From Rhizobium sp. CF122 (GTDB lineage: Bacteria; Pseudomonadota; Alphaproteobacteria; Rhizobiales; Rhizobiaceae): 64,000 nucleotides of DNA. The DNA is taken from NCBI RefSeq assembly GCF_000282035.1, contig NZ_AKKA01000109.1:1-64000 (forward strand). Direction: 5' to 3'. The notes under the pieces were generated by a model. That model had not been told where the DNA came from, made no database searches, and was given only the letters and a program-made list of their open reading frames with translations. Shown in pieces: positions 8,410 to 16,018 of the stretch; the first letter of the stretch is position 1; each line of letters opens with the position of its first letter. The translations under genes and the position numbers were made by a program.

Positions 8410-9711
8410 TCAGCTCCGCTTGAAGGCGCTGAGAGAAGCACTGAAGGCCTCGTCCACGGCAGCCTCGGTCGCCTGAGTGCCGGTCAGGACTTTGCCCATC
8501 ATGATCTGGATCTGGTTCGAGATCTCCGGATAGACAGGCGCTCCAGGCCTTGCTTGGCCGACCTTCAAGGCTGCCGCGAATGTCTTGTTCGCGTCGCTCG
8601 AAAACACCTCGTACTTGTCGTAGAGGTCGGCACGTGTGGGAAGCTGCTCCTGCAGTGCGTTGGCCGGCCCCATGTAGACCTCGCGCGCGAGATCGGCGCA
8701 GACCTTGACCTTGGCGGGATCCTTGCTAAACGCGGCGACGGTCCAGCCACCAGTACCGGTCGAGCGCTGATCTGCCGTTGGTCCTGGAAGCGGCGAGAAG
8801 CTCCACTTCGCAAATTCGTCCGGATCAAGTGCCGTCTTCAATTGGGCATACTGCCAGTTGCCGCCGACGAAAAGCGCGGTCGTGCCGGCTGCCGCGGCCG
8901 CATTGAAGTCGTCGTAATTGCCGATGGTTGCGACGCGCTTCGGCGCTGCCCCGGACTCGACGAGGTCGCGGTAATAATTGACGGCCTTGATGAATTTCTC
9001 GCGATTTTCGCCCTCACCGAATATCGGCTTGCCTTCGTCGTCAACCAGTTTGCCGCCCTGCGCCCAAAAATTCGCAAGCCAGTCGAAGGTCGTTCCTTCA
9101 TAACGGCTGCCATTGAACAGAACACCTTCCATGCCTTGTTCGACAGACGACAATGCTGCCTTCTTCAGGTCATCCCAAGTCTGGGGAGCATCTGGAACGA
9201 TTTCCTTGTTGCGATAAAGGACGCGCAGATCCGTCGACCACCACCATGCATAGATGTTGCCATCGGTGCCGGTTATGCCATCGCGGATAAATGGAAAGAG
9301 TTGCGCGATCTCATCCTTGCTGAAGTAGGGCGAGAAGGACTGCAGTACACCGGCCTTCTTGAAGAGTGGCAACACGAAGGAATCGACCGCTGCGCAATCG
9401 GGAGCCGAACCGGACTTCGCCTGCTCGAGCATGCGCGCCTGCTCCTGCCCGATGTCACCCGACATCATCTGCAGTTCGATTTGCCAATCGGGACGCTTGG
9501 CAATGAAGTCGTTGAACAGTTTGCTATAGCCCTGAGCATAAGCCGGCTCGTTGTTGCGCGGGCCGTCCGTTGTCATGCGGAAAACCATCTTGTTTGGCGC
9601 ATCGGGCTTGCCGACGATATCACCGGTGATGGTGTCTTGAGCGATGCTGAGCTGCGGCAGTGTGAAAATCGTGCTGGCAGCAAGCGCAAGCGTAATTGCC
9701 TTCTTCCTCAC
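8410..9711 (-). CDS. Sugar ABC transporter substrate-binding protein (family 1)
   Basis: A periplasmic binding protein of about 433 residues. The N-terminus is a Sec signal (RKKAITLALAASTIFTLPQLSIAQ). The body has family-1 features such as YAWWWSTDLRVLYRNKEIV, TWDDLKKAA and a C-terminal region with PTRADLYD. I chose the GTG at 9711 because GGAGGA lies 6 nt upstream and the signal peptide then starts properly; an ATG 51 bp upstream would add an unlikely leader. It is the promoter-proximal gene of the mannoside operon. No ATP-binding subunit is encoded in the operon, so an ATPase from elsewhere must energise uptake. Confidence 0.9.
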   Translation of the reverse strand: MRKKAITLALAASTIFTLPQLSIAQDTITGDIVGKPDAPNKMVFRMTTDGPRNNEPAYAQGYSKLFNDFIAKRPDWQIELQMMSGDIGQEQARMLEQAKSGSAPDCAAVDSFVLPLFKKAGVLQSFSPYFSKDEIAQLFPFIRDGITGTDGNIYAWWWSTDLRVLYRNKEIVPDAPQTWDDLKKAALSSVEQGMEGVLFNGSRYEGTTFDWLANFWAQGGKLVDDEGKPIFGEGENREKFIKAVNYYRDLVESGAAPKRVATIGNYDDFNAAAAAGTTALFVGGNWQYAQLKTALDPDEFAKWSFSPLPGPTADQRSTGTGGWTVAAFSKDPAKVKVCADLAREVYMGPANALQEQLPTRADLYDKYEVFSSDANKTFAAALKVGQARPGAPVYPEISNQIQIMMGKVLTGTQATEAAVDEAFSASLSAFKRS

Positions 9712-9785
9712 CCTATTTCCTCCCTGAACAGGATCCAGGCCGAGCTCGTTGCCTCCACACATCGAGCATCTCGGATCCGAAGATT

Positions 9786-9813
9786 AGATTAAGTCACTTT
9801 CTTTTGGTGTCAA
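9786..9813 (-). promoter_or_regulatory. Predicted sigma-70 promoter of the mannoside operon
   Basis: On the minus strand TTGACA (9808-9813) is followed after 16 bp by TAATCT (9786-9791), about 75 bp upstream of the binding-protein GTG. This is the best vegetative promoter match in the intergenic region. It is a prediction from consensus only. Confidence 0.5.
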
Positions 9814-9990
9814 GGTGGTGGGCGTCGTCCAGCCTGCAATAGCGCAAGGGTTTAAACGCTGACGTGCATATGTCGCTATGCCAATCGAAAAGTGCTCGTA
9901 ATTTCAATCTCTGCCTGCGCGCAATGCGCGTGTCACGATGAAGTCACAACACTGCCCGCCGCGCCTGTGCTTTAACGTCACGGGGTGGAA

Positions 9991-10037
9991 ATGAACAGGA
10001 AGGCACCATGACGCGTGTTCACGCGCAGCTATGGTGA
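9991..10037 (+). promoter_or_regulatory. Two overlapping mini-ORFs upstream of the GNAT gene (possible leader peptides)
   Basis: Two very short frames precede the acetyltransferase. MNRKAP (9991-10011) overlaps the start of MTRVHAQLW (10008-10037) as ATGA. AGGAAGG lies 4 nt before the second ATG, a strong ribosome-binding site for a nine-codon frame. The 337-bp gap 9712-10048 otherwise holds only the mannoside operon promoter. Translation-coupled control of the GNAT gene is possible but unproven, and chance is not excluded. Confidence 0.3.
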
Positions 10038-10048
10038 CAGTGATGTGA

Positions 10049-10495
10049 ATGCCGATCATTTATAGACGCATGACCCGGGATGAGGCGCTGCAAAGCGCTG
10101 ACATCATCGTTCAAGCCTACGCCAAGCCGCCTTGGCACGAAGAATGGTCCATTCAGAACGCCATTTCCCGCATCGACGAACTGACAACGACGCCCATGTG
10201 CCTAGCCGTGGCAGCGTTTGACGCACAAAGGCCCGTCGGCTTTGCCTTTGGCTTGCCGCACACGTCTGTGATGGGTCGCGGGATTCACGTCGCGGAAATT
10301 GCAATACGGCCACAGCACCAGCGCTCAGGAATCGGTTCGTGCCTATTGAAACGATTGGAGGAGGAGGCGCGCATCATGGGCTACGTGCACGTGTGGCTCG
10401 TCTCTCGCAGTACCGGCGGCGTTGCGGACTACTATAAGAGCAATGATTATCAGCATTCTGAAAAGCTCTGTGTCTACTCCAAGAAACTGACATAG
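10049..10495 (+). CDS. GNAT-family N-acetyltransferase
   Basis: A 148-residue protein with the GNAT fold. The acetyl-CoA-binding loop is RPQHQRSGIGSCLLKRLEEEA (about residues 92-112), preceded by the strand HVAEIAI. The C-terminal YYKSNDYQHSEKLCVYSKKL fits the end of the fold. The acceptor substrate cannot be read from sequence. The gene stands alone on the plus strand, converging on the YcaO-TfuA operon, and its TAG lies inside a strong hairpin shared with that operon's end. Confidence 0.85.
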   Translation: MPIIYRRMTRDEALQSADIIVQAYAKPPWHEEWSIQNAISRIDELTTTPMCLAVAAFDAQRPVGFAFGLPHTSVMGRGIHVAEIAIRPQHQRSGIGSCLLKRLEEEARIMGYVHVWLVSRSTGGVADYYKSNDYQHSEKLCVYSKKLT

Positions 10496-10518
10496 GCCGG
10501 CGCATCACGCCGGCCTAT
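10492..10518. terminator. Bidirectional hairpin between convergent units
   Basis: A perfect 11-bp stem (ATAGGCCGGCG / CGCCGGCCTAT) with a 5-nt loop starts at the GNAT stop codon and lies 22 bp beyond the stop of the 83-aa gene on the other strand. The minus-strand side is followed by a modestly T-rich stretch; the plus side is not. It probably ends transcription from one or both directions. Confidence 0.55.
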
Positions 10519-10539
10519 CCCGCAGTCCCCTCAATAATG

Positions 10540-10791
10540 TCAGTTCAGGCAGATCGCCCCTTTAGACGCCAGCACGTCCGCCAAACCCTCATGCGGACCG
10601 TCGCCAATTTCACGCAGAACTTCATTCAGCGCCATCCCAAGACAGTGCATCGCCCCCACCAGGTCGACGTCTTCGGCCGCGTATTTTGCGTAAGCGATCA
10701 TGCGCGCCAGTGCGACGAGTTCTTCCAAATCGTCGGAAGATCGCTCACTGCTACCCAGGTCGATCGGTCTGTTCGCCGATGCTGCACTCAT
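10540..10791 (-). CDS. 83-residue protein, last gene of the YcaO-TfuA operon
   Basis: A small acidic protein, MSAASANRPIDLG at the start and ASKGAICLN at the end, with two cysteines (in AMHCLGM and AICLN). The middle is a probable helical bundle (LEELVALARMIAYAKYAAEDVD, then LGMALNEVLREI). The start at 10791 was chosen because GGGAGAA lies upstream; an ATG 72 bp further up lacks such a site. It follows TfuA by 107 bp on the same strand. I do not recognise the family. It could be an accessory protein or, because of its cysteine-bearing C-terminus, a modified peptide; the helical body favours the former. Confidence 0.6.
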   Translation of the reverse strand: MSAASANRPIDLGSSERSSDDLEELVALARMIAYAKYAAEDVDLVGAMHCLGMALNEVLREIGDGPHEGLADVLASKGAICLN

Positions 10792-10898
10792 TTTTGTTCT
10801 CCCTCGAACGGGGGAGAGAATATTCAGGATACGCGCAAAAGGCCCGTGAAAAACACGTGACACACGTTATTGTTGCATTTCATGTGCTGGCCGACAAA

Positions 10899-11600
10899 TT
10901 ACAGCTTTTCCGAAAAAATAAAGGTCTCGTTGAACTGCCATGTAACTTCAGCAGGCAGAGGGTGATCATCCGCAGCCCGAACGGCCTCGATCAGGGCGAG
11001 AGCGTCTGCCCGCTTCTGATCGACCTCGCTCGATCGAAGCAGCGACAGCAATTGCTGCCTGTCTGCCGCGGGAAGATCGACATTTGCCACGATTGCACGC
11101 CATGTCCGCATCTTGAAGAACAAATTGGCCGCAGCGGCCTCAAGCGCCATGCGAAGCCCTCGCGTCAAGACCTGATGACGCTCAAGCTCATCGAGAGTCG
11201 CCCTGACGTTGACCAGCGGTACTGTCAGCGCCTTGTATCCAAGTTCTTCCGGTCCATGCAGCAACGCAACATCCGAGTCGTCTACCGTCGCAGCTGTCGC
11301 ATACTCGCTGTAGATGCGACCAATGCCGACCATACCGAAAACCCCGCATTCAACCGCCCGCAAGGCGCCCATGCTTGCGGCGCCGAACACTCGAACCTGC
11401 CGCGAAAGCGCATAAAGGATTTCCTTGTGCCATACCGGCGCGATGTATTCGAAACCGCCATCGACGACGCCAATTACGCGGGCGCCCCTGCCTACAGCGG
11501 CCAAGACGTCGCCTTGAACGGCAGGCGGGCATATGGTGACCTCGTTCCCGACAAAGAGGGCGGCATCCGGCAGGCTTGGCCCGACAAAGACGACCTTCAT
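10899..11600 (-). CDS. TfuA-like protein
   Basis: A 233-residue protein with the TfuA core: MKVVFVGPSLPDA at the N-terminus, VIGVVDGGFEYIAPVWHKEILYAL near residues 41-64, and VRVFGAASMGALRAVEC near residues 69-85. TfuA proteins partner YcaO enzymes, first in the trifolitoxin system of Rhizobium leguminosarum and in thioamide formation on methanogen McrA. The ATG overlaps the YcaO stop (ATGA at 11597-11600), so the two are translationally coupled. The role as sulfur-delivery or activating partner of this YcaO is inferred from that literature. Confidence 0.88.
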   Translation of the reverse strand: MKVVFVGPSLPDAALFVGNEVTICPPAVQGDVLAAVGRGARVIGVVDGGFEYIAPVWHKEILYALSRQVRVFGAASMGALRAVECGVFGMVGIGRIYSEYATAATVDDSDVALLHGPEELGYKALTVPLVNVRATLDELERHQVLTRGLRMALEAAAANLFFKMRTWRAIVANVDLPAADRQQLLSLLRSSEVDQKRADALALIEAVRAADDHPLPAEVTWQFNETFIFSEKL

Positions 11601-12787
11601 GAGAACACCGCCTTGGCAATCGCGCGAGCGCCAAAACGACGCGCCCGCGCGCCTTCGGGATTTTCAAGATTCGGAACGAATATTTTGACAACGTGAAAGG
11701 GAAGGCGCGGATCGCTGAGTGGCAGCGCGATGACGGATGTGATCTGTCGGTCACGTAACGCATCGAGGACATCCGCGAGGTGCGATCTGACGCCGTGCCG
11801 CTGCGAGGGTACGTTCCTGGTACGAGCGACCGGCATGGCATCGAGGGCGCGCAAGGTCTCTGCGGGCACAGGCCACTCAAACGCCTCCGGCGATAAGTCG
11901 TCGCGTGCGCCGCTGATATAGGTGACCCTGGATTGAACGGCCTCGGTCATTGCCCGTATGGCCGCCCGCAAAGGTGAAAGATGCGCGCCGCTGCCACCAG
12001 TCACTTCGACAAAGCGGATGTTTTCCTTGCCTCGCTTCGCAGGCCCGAGGATGGCGGTAAAGCAGGGGACAGCGATATCATTTGTCATGTCGAACAGGCG
12101 CACAGCGAGCCCTGCCGCCTCGATCTTTCGAACAAGTTCGTCCACCACCGGATCGCTGAAGCCCAGCGGATCGATACAGCGGTCAAGCCGATCCTCTTCG
12201 CTGCCGATCTCCCAAAGACAATAGGCATCGCGTTCAATACGCTCAAGCACCCCATGCAGGATTGCCTCCTCTTGCGTGTTGCCGGAGGCAAGACCGTCAG
12301 AAGACATCCAGAAGCGGTTGCGTCGCGTCCTGTCCAAAAGCGCCGCCTCGAATGGGACATAAATCTCCCGATCCGTCAGCAGCTCCCTGCCGCGCGCCCA
12401 GTCGATCTGCTCGTCCGGCCGGATGTCCTCCTCCTGGTAGCCGATCAGGCAGGAGAGCGTATCAAAAGACAAGCCCGCCGCATGAAGATCCTGAGCCGAC
12501 GTACGCAACGTTGGAACGGCCGGCCTGTTGGCAACGACGCGCTCCAACGCTTCCATGACGGCCGAAGCCTTGGCATCGTCATCGGTCAAACCCTTGCCCT
12601 GAGCGATCGCGATCGACCGCCCATTTGGCACGTAAGCACACCACACCGGTATGCCGATGTTGTCCAGGCCCGTATGCCGGGCCACCCGCGTTATACCGAA
12701 ATCCGCCAGCAAGGGCCCGGTGCGGGCAAGGGTTTCAGAGGGTGGGATCGTTCGATCGCAATAGGCAGCCAGCTCAATGGCGGTCAG
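11597..12787 (-). CDS. YcaO-family ATP-dependent peptide/protein backbone-modifying enzyme
   Basis: YcaO signature elements are present: SAVMEALER, EEAILHGVLERIERDA and MTEAVQSR, the conserved acidic ATP/Mg sites, followed by LPFHVVKIFVPNLE. The C-terminal PxPxP of azoline-forming cyclodehydratases is absent, so a thioamide-type (TfuA-dependent) reaction is more likely than heterocyclisation. In this frame there is no ATG, GTG or TTG between the stop at 12905-12907 and a TTG at 12712, yet family-like sequence (DRTIPPSETLAR, GPLLADFGITRVA) begins upstream of that TTG. I propose the CTG at 12787-12785, overlapping the TGA of the 72-aa gene as CTGA. The TTG at 12712 is the conventional alternative and would remove 25 residues. 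Confidence 0.85.
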   Translation of the reverse strand: MTAIELAAYCDRTIPPSETLARTGPLLADFGITRVARHTGLDNIGIPVWCAYVPNGRSIAIAQGKGLTDDDAKASAVMEALERVVANRPAVPTLRTSAQDLHAAGLSFDTLSCLIGYQEEDIRPDEQIDWARGRELLTDREIYVPFEAALLDRTRRNRFWMSSDGLASGNTQEEAILHGVLERIERDAYCLWEIGSEEDRLDRCIDPLGFSDPVVDELVRKIEAAGLAVRLFDMTNDIAVPCFTAILGPAKRGKENIRFVEVTGGSGAHLSPLRAAIRAMTEAVQSRVTYISGARDDLSPEAFEWPVPAETLRALDAMPVARTRNVPSQRHGVRSHLADVLDALRDRQITSVIALPLSDPRLPFHVVKIFVPNLENPEGARARRFGARAIAKAVFS

Positions 12788-13002
12788 GGTGCGGGCTCGA
12801 AGTGACCGGAGAACACCGCCTTGGCTGTAGAGACCGCAACCGCGAAGTCCACCTTTTTGACGACGGCGGCACCCGCCTTGCGCAGGTCCACGATCTTCGC
12901 CAATTCACCGGTTGGCGCGAGTTCCTTGACGGTCCCCGCATCGAGGTCGGCAATCCAAAGTTTCGCATCCCCTGCAATGCCAAATACAACTGCCCTTGAC
13001 AT
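12784..13002 (-). CDS. 72-residue peptide directly upstream of YcaO (candidate precursor or partner)
   Basis: A small protein starting MSRAVVFGIAGDAKLWIADL and ending VFSGHFEPAP. It has no cysteine, so azole chemistry on Cys is excluded; backbone thioamidation would still be possible. AAAGGAAACATC precedes the ATG at 13002, a good ribosome-binding site, so longer upstream starts are rejected. It lies 20 bp after the SARP gene and abuts or overlaps YcaO. RiPP precursors often sit in this position, but the sequence looks like a compact folded domain with no obvious leader and core. I do not recognise the family. Confidence 0.65.
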   Translation of the reverse strand: MSRAVVFGIAGDAKLWIADLDAGTVKELAPTGELAKIVDLRKAGAAVVKKVDFAVAVSTAKAVFSGHFEPAP

Positions 13003-13022
13003 GATGTTTCCTTTCGTTGGTG

Positions 13023-14858
13023 TCAAAATCCAGCTTTCAAAAGCCCCTCTCTGTAGAGATCCTTGTGCCACTGCTCCTTCATGGGAATGAGGGAGAGCCA
13101 TTTTTCCACATCGAAGACCGGGTTCAGCGTTTCCGCACGTTGCCGATAGAACTGTGCCCGCCTGCGGTCACCGATCATTGCGCAACTCGCAGCGGCAATG
13201 CGGTAAGCCGGCGCCTTGTCCTTCATGGCTTCAACATAGGCAATGGCGTCGTTGTACTGCTCGAGGAAGTAGCTTGCGCCTGCGGCACACCAAAAATAGC
13301 TGTCCGGCGAGATAGGATTGAGTGACATCGCCTTCTGGATCTTTGCCAGCGCTTCCTTGGGACGTGAGGCATGCACCAGTGTGTCGGCGTGGCTGTAGAT
13401 CACGTCGGCGAAATGCGGGCTCAATTCCTCCGCGTGACTGAGCGCCGCCACGCTCTGATCGACGTCGCCGAGATAGAGTTTTGTCACGCCGAGTTCGCGG
13501 TGGCCGCCGGCGAAAACCTCGTCCCGCTCTATTGCCTTCAATGCGTTCTGCTCAGCAAGACCCAACAATTCCGCGTTGCCTTGAGCGGTCACCAGCCACT
13601 CGCTGGTATAGGTCCGTGCCAGGCCGGTAAACGCGGGCGAAAAATCGTGATTGTATTTCAACGCCTCCTTGAAGGCCGCTCTCGCCCTGCGAATGTGCGG
13701 CAGGGTCAGCTTGCCCATCAGGCTCGCACCCACAAGATAGGAATGATAAGCTTGCGGGTTGGCTTCCAGGCTGAGCCGGGCTTTCTCCCTCCTGGCAAGC
13801 TCATCCACGACAGATGATGAGAGGTTTAAAGCAATGAGTCGCCGCTGGGTCGGCAGTGTTGCCGCGGTCATGGGAAAGCGCGTCGCCCAGATGATCTCGT
13901 CGGTCGGGAAGTAGACGAGCTGCGCGTATAGGCCTTCGCCTGAAAGTCTCGTGTCGAGGAGATAGGAGATCGAGTGGCGGGCAATAGCGGCCGCTTTGTC
14001 AGAGTCCCGCCGGATTTGCTCTGCGGTGTGCGGCGCAACGATGGAAACGTTCCTGAGAGCACATAGCTCGATCGTGACATCCTCTATCAGCGCGGCGGCA
14101 AGCGACAGCCCCACAACACCGCTCTGTGAGGTCGGAGGAAGCAAGACCAGTCGCGGCAGGGTCGAATCAGGCCGCTGCTCCGGCTCGCGGCGGTTTGCGC
14201 TCCGTGCCTGCGCCGGGACCACATGGTTCGCTGTCTCGCCTTCGCTCGCAAGCAGTACGCCCGGGCCGGCAACGCCCGGCAGCCCGCGAAGCATCGCCCG
14301 AACCGGCTCATCAGTCGGATCCTGCTCGAGAAGCAGCAGGGCTGCGCCCGACACGGTTCGGTAGTCATCTGCACACTGTGCAGATTTCGCAGCCTCGATG
14401 AGTATCTGGCGCAACTTGACCCTATGGCTTCGCTGCTCGCGTGCGATCCAGTTGTCGATCGCCTTGCTTGCTGATCGGACATTGCCTGCGAAATCGCGCT
14501 GAAGCAGATCGCTGCACGCTTTCAGCCCCTTCATCGCCGGCCCCGGCTTATCCAATATCTGCATGTCGACGGTGAGGCTGTGCGCGCGCAGCGCCACCGA
14601 CGTCGCGGTGATTTGCAGCGGCGCGGTGTCGCTGTCATCGATCTGGCGAATGCGGGAAATCAGCTTTCGTAGATTGAGGCCGGCCTGATCAGGCTCGGCC
14701 TCCGACCAGAGAAACGCCGCGACCTCCTGGCGAGTGAGCGCGTGGCCCTTGCATGTGGAGAGATACGCCATCGTCAACAGCGCCTTGGCGGGATATCCCA
14801 CGGCATTGCCTGCCTCGTCCGTCAGACGCAGTTCGCCAAATGTTTGGAGATGCAGCAC
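13023..14858 (-). CDS. SARP/BTAD-type transcriptional regulator with TPR repeats
   Basis: A 611-residue protein. The N-terminal winged-helix (about 1-95: LRLTDEAGNAVGYPAKALLTMAYLS; ALTRQEVAAFLW) and a BTAD-like helical domain (about 100-205) match the SARP/AfsR group. A central alpha/beta segment (about 232-350) resembles the TolB/adenylate-cyclase-associated domain found with such regulators. The C-terminal part (about 375-590) holds tetratricopeptide-type helices (for example AFKEALKYNHDFSPAFTGLARTY; ALAKIQKAMSLNPISPDSYF). SARP proteins typically activate secondary-metabolite genes. It is 3 bp downstream of the XRE gene and just upstream of the 72-aa gene, so it probably controls this operon. 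Confidence 0.82.
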   Translation of the reverse strand: MLHLQTFGELRLTDEAGNAVGYPAKALLTMAYLSTCKGHALTRQEVAAFLWSEAEPDQAGLNLRKLISRIRQIDDSDTAPLQITATSVALRAHSLTVDMQILDKPGPAMKGLKACSDLLQRDFAGNVRSASKAIDNWIAREQRSHRVKLRQILIEAAKSAQCADDYRTVSGAALLLLEQDPTDEPVRAMLRGLPGVAGPGVLLASEGETANHVVPAQARSANRREPEQRPDSTLPRLVLLPPTSQSGVVGLSLAAALIEDVTIELCALRNVSIVAPHTAEQIRRDSDKAAAIARHSISYLLDTRLSGEGLYAQLVYFPTDEIIWATRFPMTAATLPTQRRLIALNLSSSVVDELARREKARLSLEANPQAYHSYLVGASLMGKLTLPHIRRARAAFKEALKYNHDFSPAFTGLARTYTSEWLVTAQGNAELLGLAEQNALKAIERDEVFAGGHRELGVTKLYLGDVDQSVAALSHAEELSPHFADVIYSHADTLVHASRPKEALAKIQKAMSLNPISPDSYFWCAAGASYFLEQYNDAIAYVEAMKDKAPAYRIAAASCAMIGDRRRAQFYRQRAETLNPVFDVEKWLSLIPMKEQWHKDLYREGLLKAGF

Positions 14859-14861
14859 CCG

Positions 14862-15302
14862 TTATCCTCGTGTTTCGTCCGCATGATCCCAGCCATACTC
14901 ATCCGCGACCGACTGCGTGGAGCCGAGGCTCCGTGCAAGTGCAAGCAGCCTTCGACGAATATTCGGATTTTCGATCGCAATGAAGGCCCGTGTCAGCGCC
15001 AATCCCTCTTTTGAAGCGATGAAATGCGCGACTTCATCGGTATCCGCGCTCAAACGCAGGCCGGCGGCCTGCGACTTCTCCTCGTCGAAAAAGAACCCAA
15101 TGGGTACGCCAAGGACCTCGGCAATCCGCTGCAGGCGGCTGGCTCCTACGCGGTTGACACCTTTTTCGTACTTTTGGAGTTGTTGAAACGTAATGCCCAG
15201 CGATTCCGACAGGCTAACCTGGCTCATGCCAAGTAGCTTTCGCCTCAACCTGACACGCTCACCCACATAGGCATCAATAGCGTTTGGAGTCTTGGCCTTC
15301 AT
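14862..15302 (-). CDS. XRE-family transcriptional regulator
   Basis: A 146-residue protein with an N-terminal Cro/CI helix-turn-helix (about residues 12-70: VRLRRKLLGMSQVSLSESLGITFQQLQKYEKGVNRV). The C-terminal helical region (SADTDEVAHFIASKEGLALTRAF) is usual in alphaproteobacterial members. It is the first gene of the YcaO-TfuA operon and is preceded by a clear promoter, so autoregulation of the operon is likely. The ATG is preceded by a G-rich stretch that can act as ribosome-binding site. Confidence 0.88.
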   Translation of the reverse strand: MKAKTPNAIDAYVGERVRLRRKLLGMSQVSLSESLGITFQQLQKYEKGVNRVGASRLQRIAEVLGVPIGFFFDEEKSQAAGLRLSADTDEVAHFIASKEGLALTRAFIAIENPNIRRRLLALARSLGSTQSVADEYGWDHADETRG

Positions 15303-15352
15303 GGCACCCCCCGTTTCCTCGTGTCAGACTAGCAATATGATGACTTTCGTAC

Positions 15353-15381
15353 AAAATACAACCGAGAGTAATTTTTTTCAA
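15353..15381 (-). promoter_or_regulatory. Predicted promoter of the XRE-SARP-YcaO-TfuA operon
   Basis: On the minus strand TTGAAA (15376-15381), a 17-bp spacer and TATTTT (15353-15358) lie about 50 bp before the XRE start. This is the only good sigma-70 match in the 15303-15784 gap; the rest of that gap shows no convincing gene. Confidence 0.5.
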
Positions 15382-15784
15382 GAAACTAATCACAGACGCG
15401 ACTACATTTTGCTATCTTGTTGCGAATTTACCCGTGTTGTCGAAATGCAGCCAAAACTGATGCGTTGAGACGGCAATATCGCCCGATCAGATTACCGACC
15501 TTGGGCGGTATATATTTTGACTGTTCCATTCATGGTGGTGTCACGTCGATTTCACAAGCCTTTCCCAATTTCTGTGACTATGTTCGAGGCACGGTTAAGT
15601 TGAAGCCTTAGCGACCCTAGCTCCCGCGGAGACCAGGGGCCGCAATGCCTTTTCGCTGAACTGATCGATGGGTGGGGTGTCATTCGACAGCGTCTCGGTT
15701 GTCACGAATTGGTGCGCTGCTTAACCAACATCAGCATTCAACGCACATCAAGAACGTGTGCCGTATCGACCGGAGACAAGGGCC

Positions 15785-15982
15785 ATGGAATTACGTCCTA
15801 TCATCATCAGCCACGCCGACAGTCTTTCCGCCTGCCGGGAAAAAATTGAGGAAGCCGTATACCTGATCATCCAAGGCGAAAAACTCGTCGGCTTTTCGTC
15901 GACCGAAATCGCTATGGCAATCGCGGATATTGCGGACGACTACATTCTTGCTGCCTCCAGGAAGCGCACGGCAACGCACTGA
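15785..15982 (+). CDS. Small hypothetical protein (65 residues)
   Basis: The frame begins MELRPIIISHADSLSACREK and ends AASRKRTATH. GGAGACAAGG lies just upstream of the ATG at 15785, which is why this start is preferred to one 27 bp earlier. The sequence predicts an alpha-helical cytoplasmic protein (CREKIEEAVYLIIQGEKLVG; TEIAMAIADIADDYILAA). I do not recognise a family. It is divergent from the YcaO-TfuA operon and could share its upstream region. Confidence 0.5.
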   Translation: MELRPIIISHADSLSACREKIEEAVYLIIQGEKLVGFSSTEIAMAIADIADDYILAASRKRTATH

Positions 15983-16018
15983 TCCACGCCCGCGCTGCGT
16001 CCGGATCCTCAGGGACGA

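Noticed and set aside
8287..9792. 501-codon plus-strand frame opposite the mannoside binding protein
   Set aside because: Antisense to a gene with a signal peptide and ribosome-binding site; composition typical of a high-GC shadow.
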